Shown: piece by piece, positions 1 to 5,184 of the stretch
Layout of the letters: each line of letters starts with the position of its first letter
Position numbering within the stretch: the first letter of the stretch is position 1
NCBI GenBank assembly: GCA_027488055.1
Contig: JAIYCK010000090.1
Location: 1-9,921 of the forward strand
DNA from: Flavobacteriales bacterium
Lineage (GTDB): Bacteria > Bacteroidota > Bacteroidia > Flavobacteriales_D > Sanyastnellaceae
Direction: 5' to 3'
Length of the DNA stretch: 9,921 bases
The notes under the pieces: model-generated
The model's input: only the letters and a program-made list of their open reading frames with translations
Databases searched by the model: none
Told to the model about the DNA's origin: nothing
Translations under genes and position numbers: made by a program

Positions 1-237
1 ATCATTCCTGTTTCCATCTTCAATAGCAGCTATCCAGTGACCAAACCCTTTTCGATGAACGTTGATTTTGGGTTGACAATCCCATCGGCTTTGCGCAAAA
101 CGATTATGCGCACCGAACTTTTTGCAAGTATCAATGTCATGAGCATTCAGGGCAAATCGAAAGAAGATGATTTTAGAACACAGATGATTCAGGATTTGAA
201 AAGACATTTCATCGGCCTGAGACTGTACTTCAATTGA
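1..237 (+). CDS. 3' end of an unidentified protein, possibly an outer-membrane beta-barrel (partial)
   Basis: The frame is open from the first base of the window and ends with TGA at 235-237, leaving 78 C-terminal residues; the start lies outside. I do not recognise the family. The segment has alternating polar/hydrophobic stretches such as SMNVDFGLTIP and ELFASINVMSI, and it ends in HFIGLRLYFN. This resembles the last strand of an outer-membrane barrel, with aromatic residues near the C-terminus and a final Asn. A GTG at position 37 could be read as a start, but the codons before it continue in frame without a stop, so an internal codon is more likely. The gene points away from the minus-strand cluster that follows and is separated from it by about 210 bases containing a strong hairpin. 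That the stretch is coding is fairly likely; the barrel assignment is inference from strand pattern only. Confidence 0.55.
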   Translation: MIPVSIFNSSYPVTKPFSMNVDFGLTIPSALRKTIMRTELFASINVMSIQGKSKEDDFRTQMIQDLKRHFIGLRLYFN

Positions 238-270
238 ACAGGGACTAACTCGGAAGAAGCTTACATAAGA

Positions 271-297
271 AGTGCCACATGTGATGCATGTGGCACT
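271..297. terminator. Perfect 11-bp stem hairpin, probable terminator between convergent genes
   Basis: AGTGCCACATG (271-281) and CATGTGGCACT (287-297) are exact reverse complements around a 5-base loop TGATG. The hairpin begins 33 bases after the stop of the upstream plus-strand gene and lies between two convergent genes, so transcription-end or mRNA 3'-protection is the likely role. No T-run follows on either strand, so it is not a canonical intrinsic terminator. Confidence 0.5.
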
Positions 298-330
298 GAC
301 ATATCAATGCGGTTTTATTCCATTGAGCTA

Positions 331-432
331 GATGTTCAAATGTGTGAAGCCAATGGTCATTATCGCTCAAGCCATTCAACCTTGGATAAGAATAGCTCTG
401 GTTGGCGCTTTCAGATACTTCTATTGAACATC
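331..432. other. Non-coding stretch with nested complementary segments (long interrupted hairpin)
   Basis: No credible ORF covers 238-448. Within it GATGTTCAA (331-339) is the exact reverse complement of TTGAACATC (424-432). Inside that pair lie further complementary segments in correct nested order: TGAA 345-348 with TTCA 410-413, GCCAA 349-353 with TTGGC 402-406, TTATC 360-364 with GATAA 385-389, and CAAG 368-371 with CTTG 381-384 around a 9-base loop. That gives about 27 base pairs in a 102-base element broken by internal loops. It could be the 3' UTR of the minus-strand cluster, a small RNA, or a chance fold: roughly this number of pairs can arise in random sequence of this length. Confidence 0.25.
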
Positions 433-448
433 GACATCGAGGGCTTGT

Positions 449-1084
449 CTAAATCTTAATCCCCGCAGTGAATTGTAGCCACTGGTTTTTGTAGCGAGGG
501 GTCAACGAAGATCCATCGCCTGCATTGGTTTGAAAATCCCAACCAACTCTTCCAGATAAAACAAAATGCTGATATAATAAGTCAACGCCGGCTACAAACC
601 CCAGAATATTCTTGCGGATGTTGTCGTTGTTGAATTCTTGCTCTTGCTCGGTGCTGTTGTTGTCAAAAGTGTATTTGTCCTTCTGATTGAGCAGATACGA
701 GAATTGAGGTCCACCCAAGAAGGTGATAAATTCGGCGGGCTTCAATTGCAATTGCAAAGGCACATCCAAATAGGTGGTTGTTCTGCTTACGGTATAAGGA
801 AAACTAAGCAGTGAGCCCGAACCCGTAAAGCCCTTTTGTGATAGCAGAATTTCGGGTTGAATACCGATGAATTTGCCGATCGGAATACCTACAAATACAC
901 CTGCAGCCAAACCTGTTTTTGGGTCAGCAGAAAATTCATTTCCTTTTGAGTCCCAGACGTTGGAGATATTGACGCCGGCTTTCACACCTGCTTCCATACG
1001 TTCGCGTCGTTCTAAATCTTGGGCATTCAGGCTCAAAGCCGCGATGCCGCATAGGATGGTACACATCCATGTTTTTTGTTTCAT
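449..1084 (-). CDS. Porin-family outer-membrane beta-barrel protein (PorT/OMP_b-brl_2 type)
   Basis: A 211-residue protein starting MKQKTWMCTIL, with a signal peptide ending LSLNA|Q at about residue 21. The mature part opens with the hallmark of the Bacteroidota 'porin family' eight-stranded barrel: EAGVKAGVNISNV, then GLAAGVFVGIPIGKFIGIQPEILLSQKGF, then a TYLDVPLQLQLKP segment and a FLGGPQFSYLL segment. It closes with WLQFTAGIKI, typical of these proteins. The length matches the family (about 200 residues). Such proteins sit in the outer membrane; most have no defined substrate. The Gln/Glu/Asn-rich stretch at about residues 142-155 is probably an external loop. It is the last gene of a minus-strand cluster, starting 10 bases after the stop of the 55-residue membrane protein gene, so it is probably co-transcribed with it. 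Family call is firm; function is not known. Confidence 0.88.
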   Translation of the reverse strand: MKQKTWMCTILCGIAALSLNAQDLERRERMEAGVKAGVNISNVWDSKGNEFSADPKTGLAAGVFVGIPIGKFIGIQPEILLSQKGFTGSGSLLSFPYTVSRTTTYLDVPLQLQLKPAEFITFLGGPQFSYLLNQKDKYTFDNNSTEQEQEFNNDNIRKNILGFVAGVDLLYQHFVLSGRVGWDFQTNAGDGSSLTPRYKNQWLQFTAGIKI

Positions 1085-1094
1085 AATACTTGTT

Positions 1095-1262
1095 TTAAAT
1101 TGATCTTCCTTTGATGATTCGCAGGAGAATAGCTATGGCCGCAATGATGAGAAGCACGTGAATGATGCTGCCCGCGTTGTAGCCTAAATAGCCAATGGCC
1201 CATGCAATAACCATGATCATTGCAAAAGCGTATAAGAGAGAACCATTGTAGCTATTTGCCAT
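1095..1262 (-). CDS. Small two-helix membrane protein, lmo0937/DUF5670-like
   Basis: This 55-codon ORF runs from ATG at 1262-1260 to TAA at 1097-1095. The product begins MANSYNGSLLYAFAM and has two hydrophobic helices, about residues 9-28 and 33-50, joined by GYNAGS and ending in a short basic tail, LLRIIKGRSI. The pattern of a hydrophobic helix, W-x-x-G-Y-x-G-x-x-A-G, then I-x-H-x-L-L-x-I-A and a terminal basic R-I-I-K-G is what I know from the lmo0937 family of tiny membrane proteins (about 50 residues), usually found near general-stress genes. It lies 2 bases after the lipoprotein stop and 10 bases before the porin start, which supports a real, probably translationally coupled gene. There is no Shine-Dalgarno sequence, as expected for Bacteroidota. 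The molecular role of the family is unknown; the family match is from memory of its pattern. Confidence 0.82.
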   Translation of the reverse strand: MANSYNGSLLYAFAMIMVIAWAIGYLGYNAGSIIHVLLIIAAIAILLRIIKGRSI

Positions 1263-1264
1263 GT

Positions 1265-1705
1265 TTATTTTTCGTTATTAACGGTGAAATCGCGGAAGGC
1301 TTTGCCCAACTCTTCCATGTCATGTCCAAATTCAGATTTGAAGGACTCCCATGAGCTTTTGTTGTCCGCTTTGAAATCAGCCATCTTCTTTTTCATGTCT
1401 GAATTCTTTGCATTCAAATCGGCAATTTTCTTGGTGTATTCTGCTTTGGCTTCGCTTTTTTGATCGGCGATTCGTGCATTGAATTCTTCAATGCTTTTTT
1501 CATTTGCCGCTATTTTTTCGGCTGTTATTTTTTTGTAATCTTCCATGTCTTTTTGGTATGCTAAATTTTCTTCGGTTAGTTTTTTATTGGCCTCTTGGGC
1601 TTGCTCTTGCGCATTGGCGGCCTTCTCATTCGAGGAGACACATCCGATAGCCAAGATGCTAATCGTAAGCAGGATCGAGACCCAAGCTCTTTTTTTGTCT
1701 TTCAT
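1265..1705 (-). CDS. Coiled-coil lipoprotein, possibly of an envelope/stress-response family
   Basis: A 146-residue protein with a lipoprotein signal: basic KDKKR, a hydrophobic stretch to residue 20, then AIGC with the candidate lipidated Cys at residue 22. Position -3 is Ala rather than the usual Leu, acceptable in this phylum. Residues about 25-115 are almost entirely Ala, Lys, Glu, Gln, Asn and Asp, as in a long alpha-helical coiled coil. The end contains SWESFKSEFGHDMEELGKAFRDF, an amphipathic helix. It resembles small coiled-coil stress proteins of Bacteroidota, such as those named sll1863-family, but I cannot confirm this, and low-complexity coiled coils give misleading similarity. No Lys-Asp/Glu-rich surface-export signal follows the Cys, so anchoring in the periplasmic leaflet is more likely. 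First gene of the three-gene cluster. Confidence 0.8.
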   Translation of the reverse strand: MKDKKRAWVSILLTISILAIGCVSSNEKAANAQEQAQEANKKLTEENLAYQKDMEDYKKITAEKIAANEKSIEEFNARIADQKSEAKAEYTKKIADLNAKNSDMKKKMADFKADNKSSWESFKSEFGHDMEELGKAFRDFTVNNEK

Positions 1706-1722
1706 ATCTTATGTGGTTTGGA

Positions 1723-1742
1723 TTGTAAAAATATTTTTACAA
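1723..1742. promoter_or_regulatory. Perfect 20-bp palindrome upstream of the lipoprotein operon (candidate operator)
   Basis: TTGTAAAAATATTTTTACAA is its own exact reverse complement, with no spacer. It ends 18 bases before the ATG of the lipoprotein gene. On the minus strand TATTTTTA (1733-1726) matches 7 of 8 positions of the Bacteroidota -7 element TAnnTTTG, so the palindrome would overlap the promoter core; the nearest upstream TTTG (1750-1747) is only 13 bases away, shorter than the usual spacing. A dimeric regulator site is the natural reading. As an RNA hairpin it would be weak (A/U-rich). Confidence 0.4.
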
Positions 1743-1896
1743 CGGTCAAATGTGCGCTGGTATCTGGCGGCTCGCGTTACACAATAATTGATCATTCTTG
1801 TATAATTAAATTATGGGATAGCAGCACTGCATAGTATAATGCAAAGGCGTGCGCTAGCAGCAATGGCCATGGTTGTTCATCTCAGAATGTGGGCAT

Positions 1897-1927
1897 AAAA
1901 AAAAGCCACTGGAAATTCCAGTGGCTT
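1897..1927 (-). terminator. Intrinsic terminator of the AsmA-like gene
   Basis: Bases 1903-1914 and 1916-1927 are exact reverse complements (AAGCCACTGGAA / TTCCAGTGGCTT). Read on the minus strand, the hairpin is followed directly by eight T residues (1904-1897, overlapping the stem base). It starts 23 bases after the stop codon of the AsmA-like gene. Stem, small loop and T-run make this a canonical Rho-independent terminator acting on minus-strand transcription only. It isolates the AsmA-like gene from the downstream lipoprotein operon. Confidence 0.9.
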
Positions 1928-1950
1928 CAATGAGACATGTTCTCTGATAT

Positions 1951-4878
1951 TTATTTTATTTTGTTGATCTCCTTATCGCCTTTGGTGTTGGCGTCTTGTA
2001 TCGCCTTGTCACCGCGTGCCTCGGCATCGGTTACCAGTTTGTTGGCATTGCGTTCTGCCATCACATAAGCTTCATCGGCTTCCTTGTTGGCCTTAGCAAC
2101 GGCTTTGGTGTAGGCCTCATCCGCTACTTTTTTAGCTTTATCTGCTACCATTTTGGCGGCGGCTTTTTCCAATGGATTTTTTACTTTGGCCACTTGGTCA
2201 TCTGCTTCTTTCTTGGCCGCGTCGCGCGCTTTTTTGGCGGCTTCCTCGGCTTGTTTTTTTGCATTGTCTCTCACAGTAGCTGCTTGAGCGAGGGCTTTGT
2301 CACGAGCAGCCTTTGCTTCATTGACAAGTCGCTCCTTTTCGGCCAGAGCTCTTTCGAGCGCTTCGTTTTTGAGATTGGTGACTTGCGCAGCAACTTCTTG
2401 CAATGCTTGCGCCTTCAACCCTGCAACTGCATCTTCTCCCAAGGCCTTGCTAGTTACACCCACTTTAGGATCTGTCACAGTACCTGTAATGACAGCGATC
2501 ACATTGACCTTGCTTCCAATGCTCAAATTGGATCCCAGCTTTTTGTTCAGCTCGCCGATCCAACTGGAGGCTTGATTGACAGCCCCCGCAGGGAATTTAT
2601 CGAATGGCACATCCATATCGACGTTGTAATTGATTTGCTGATCCAGTGTGGTATAGCCGGAGACTTTCATTGGTATGCCATCGATGAGCTTAACAGTGAA
2701 GGGATCGACATTGACCATGCCATCTTTGATCTTAAATGTCACGTTGACATCGCTGACATTTTGGGGTTCCTTCAACTTGTCGAGGTTGATTTTTTCAGCC
2801 AATTTGATGATTGGTGCAAAGTCTTTGATAACAACATTTTTGGTGCTCAACGTGCCGATCCCATTGACCGATGGATTGATGGGCATCATGGTTTGATCCA
2901 AATCCGACTGAAGAGTCATCTTGGTAGAGAAACGGCCATTGCAGGCTTTCGCGATAGGTGCGAGTTTATCGATGGTGGCAAATTGGGTCGCTGACTTTTG
3001 GATGTCCATATCTTGGATATCGAACATAAAGTCCATTTTAGGCAAACTCAAGTTCTGTGCATTGTACTTGCCGTTGAGCGTGACACTTCCGTCCAGCACA
3101 TTCATGAATAAATTGTTGAGGTAGGCTATTCGATCGCGCAAAATGATTCCCCCCTTGACATTGGTGATTTCGTTTACGTCGTATTTCATTTTGGCAAAAG
3201 CAGCATTCAAAGTGAAATCAATATTACCGGGCAGCTCAATAGGAGCCATGGTTGAACTTTCGGCAGGGGTCGATTCAGCAGGAGCTGTGGCCTTATTGTC
3301 CGTGCTTGTGTCATCGGTCATGAACTCATTGAGATCCATCATTTGGCTCGATACATTGAATACACCTGTGAGCAATGAATCACGCAGCGCATATGCTAAG
3401 TATTGTTCGATTTTGCCGTTTGCTTGCACATCGCTTCTGCCAATGAGGGCATTGAAATTGGCTAAGTCCACATAAGCAGGCGTGAAGTTGAAGAGTGCCT
3501 GATTGACTTGCACATCATAGGGCAATGAGTCCGATTTGAATAACACATTTTTAATGTCGATCATTCCTCGCGCATCAAAGTTGTCATAATTTCCATTTTC
3601 AACACTGCTATAGTTTCCTTTGATCGCCACATCTGCATTGATTTGTCCATGCACATCATCTGTTTTTTCGATCGGAATGAATTCGCGCACATTGTCAAGG
3701 TTGACAAACGCTTTACACATGAAGTCGATGAATGGATCGCTATCGGGTGTGCGCAAATGCAACGCCATGTCGACTGGATTGCCGGCCATTTCCAAATGAA
3801 ATTTATCCACGTCCACCGTCGTGTTGTCCATGGTATTCATGTCGGCAACCACAGCCGCTTTCACTTGAATGTTGTCTACGCTTTTTGGTAAATCGGGATA
3901 TTTGAATTGTCCATTTTCGATTTGCAAATTGAGACCAATTCCAGGCATGCTGGTGTCATTGTATTTGCCGCGAACATAACCATCCAAAGCAAGTGAACCA
4001 GTAGCGTTGACACCGCTGATGTCTTTGGCAAACTCCAAGGGCACCATGGATAAGAATTGCTTGAATTCATTTTTGAGTGCTTTGAAAGAGATGTCCATGT
4101 CGATGTCCTCGCCCGGCATAGCAACCCATCCCTGAGCACCCAATTCCAGTTCATTGAGTTTGATTTGATTGCCAGCGAGGGTGTATTTGCTTTGCACATT
4201 GTCGATGTTGATGTCGGCTTGCATATCTGTTTTGACCTCGTTGAGATAGGTGACGCCATCAAACCAGAAGGTGGTTTTTTCAGCCTTGGTCTGAGTGGTC
4301 AATGTGAATAGATCTTGAGTGAAGTCACCCGATCCTTGGTGGTTGAGCCCCTCGAATTTCATGATCATGGGCATGGTTTGATCATTGTATGCAATGGTGC
4401 CATTTTCGATAAAGTATTCTTGCAAGCGAAGATTGAAGGCAGACGGCTCCTCGGGCGCAGCAGGTACCTCTGCGGTGGAATCAGGTTTTGCAATGTCATA
4501 ATTGGCCACTCCTTCCGCGGTTACCCGCACGTCGAAATTCGGTTGGATGATGCCGATTCTTTTGATGAGAATTTGATCACCAAAAAGAGATTTGACATTG
4601 ACCACGGCTTCGAGGCTTCTAATGCTCGCCAAACGCACACTGTCGAAGGGATAGGAGGTATTGTCAACGGTGAGATCGTCGATGGTAATGCGCAAATTGG
4701 GGAAGTTGCGAATCAATGATAAACTCACGCCGCTCCAGCCCACACGGGCATTCAGGTTTTCATTGGCAGCATCCTTGATGGCGGCTTCGATTTTACCTCG
4801 GAAGGCAAAAGGCAGGATCAACAATAGAATAAATAAACTTCCCAGGGTGATACCTGTCCATTTCAAAATCTTTTTCAT
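1951..4878 (-). CDS. AsmA-like envelope protein with a C-terminal coiled-coil extension
   Basis: A 975-residue protein opening MKKILKWTGITLG, with one membrane helix at about residues 7-26 and the bulk predicted outside the cytoplasm. The segment just after the helix (KIEAAIKDAANENLNARVGW, then LSLIRNFPNLRITIDDLTV) is the N-terminal signature of AsmA-family proteins. Residues about 640-800 carry the AsmA C-terminal pattern: ATIDKLAPIAKACNGRFSTKM, GTLSTKNVVIKDFAPI, DVNVTFKIKDGMVNVDPFTVKL and a closing GTVTDPKVG. Related proteins form long beta-groove structures linked to phospholipid transport or outer-membrane assembly; that role here is inference. Acidic/Pro/Ala linkers lie near residues 131-146 and 523-546. 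Unusually, residues about 811-975 are an Ala/Lys/Glu/Asp-rich tail with strong coiled-coil character ending DKEINKIK. The gene has its own terminator and a 306-bp upstream gap, so it is probably monocistronic. Confidence 0.88.
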   Translation of the reverse strand: MKKILKWTGITLGSLFILLLILPFAFRGKIEAAIKDAANENLNARVGWSGVSLSLIRNFPNLRITIDDLTVDNTSYPFDSVRLASIRSLEAVVNVKSLFGDQILIKRIGIIQPNFDVRVTAEGVANYDIAKPDSTAEVPAAPEEPSAFNLRLQEYFIENGTIAYNDQTMPMIMKFEGLNHQGSGDFTQDLFTLTTQTKAEKTTFWFDGVTYLNEVKTDMQADINIDNVQSKYTLAGNQIKLNELELGAQGWVAMPGEDIDMDISFKALKNEFKQFLSMVPLEFAKDISGVNATGSLALDGYVRGKYNDTSMPGIGLNLQIENGQFKYPDLPKSVDNIQVKAAVVADMNTMDNTTVDVDKFHLEMAGNPVDMALHLRTPDSDPFIDFMCKAFVNLDNVREFIPIEKTDDVHGQINADVAIKGNYSSVENGNYDNFDARGMIDIKNVLFKSDSLPYDVQVNQALFNFTPAYVDLANFNALIGRSDVQANGKIEQYLAYALRDSLLTGVFNVSSQMMDLNEFMTDDTSTDNKATAPAESTPAESSTMAPIELPGNIDFTLNAAFAKMKYDVNEITNVKGGIILRDRIAYLNNLFMNVLDGSVTLNGKYNAQNLSLPKMDFMFDIQDMDIQKSATQFATIDKLAPIAKACNGRFSTKMTLQSDLDQTMMPINPSVNGIGTLSTKNVVIKDFAPIIKLAEKINLDKLKEPQNVSDVNVTFKIKDGMVNVDPFTVKLIDGIPMKVSGYTTLDQQINYNVDMDVPFDKFPAGAVNQASSWIGELNKKLGSNLSIGSKVNVIAVITGTVTDPKVGVTSKALGEDAVAGLKAQALQEVAAQVTNLKNEALERALAEKERLVNEAKAARDKALAQAATVRDNAKKQAEEAAKKARDAAKKEADDQVAKVKNPLEKAAAKMVADKAKKVADEAYTKAVAKANKEADEAYVMAERNANKLVTDAEARGDKAIQDANTKGDKEINKIK

Positions 4879-5184
4879 GCGGATTGAATTTACTGAGCCA
4901 AATTAAATGTTTTCGGCGGGGTCTTGCGCCCCATAACAGCATTTTACGAATAATAGTATGCGGAAAACATAGGGTGCAGGAATTAAACCAGCATGGCAAT
5001 CCCGCGCAGCGTGCGCAATGGACGGCCAACTTTTGCCAATCCAGCACGATATGCCTAAAATGTTAACAATTGCAAAAGAGACGTTGATTCAACTACCAAG
5101 GCACAAACCAATAGAAAGCGGCCTTGATTGTCATGAGCAAGCATGCGCCCGGTGACAGTCTGCCACTGCTCAATGGAATGTCGA
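4879..5184. other. 306-bp intergenic region between receptor stop and AsmA-like start
   Basis: I see no gene here. It holds the 3' flank of the receptor gene and the upstream flank of the AsmA-like gene, both minus strand. On the minus strand TTAATTTG (4906-4899), 20 bases before the AsmA-like ATG, matches 7 of 8 positions of the Bacteroidota -7 box, but no convincing TTTG lies at the right distance upstream. A compound hairpin is possible at 4994-5038 (TGGCAA with TTGCCA outside, GCGCA with TGCGC around GCG inside); it lacks a T-run. No clear terminator for the receptor gene is visible. Confidence 0.35.

Noticed and set aside
1752..1855. Direct repeat GTGCGCT at 1752-1758 and 1849-1855 in the gap between terminator and operon
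   Set aside because: A 7-base match 90 bases apart is expected by chance and has no accompanying structure; the gap otherwise shows only AT-rich short inverted repeats.
1996..2994. 332-codon plus-strand open frame opposite the AsmA-like gene tail
   Set aside because: It is the antisense of Ala/Lys/Glu-rich codons, which yields a Phe/Gly/Leu/Cys-rich nonsense protein and suppresses stops; the minus-strand protein is clearly the real gene.
3876..4262. 128-codon minus-strand frame inside the AsmA-like gene
   Set aside because: Same-strand shifted-frame shadow, Ser/Thr/Met/Lys-rich, fully inside a coding region with intact reading frame, so it is not evidence of a frameshift.
4921..4934. GGGG...CCCC inverted repeat upstream of the AsmA-like gene
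   Set aside because: Only 4 base pairs with a mismatched interior; too weak to call a terminator or operator.
4793..5047. 84-codon minus-strand frame overlapping the start of the AsmA-like gene
   Set aside because: It overlaps the signal/membrane segment of a well-supported gene in another frame, is Cys/Arg/His-rich with no family pattern, and has no gene-like neighbours.
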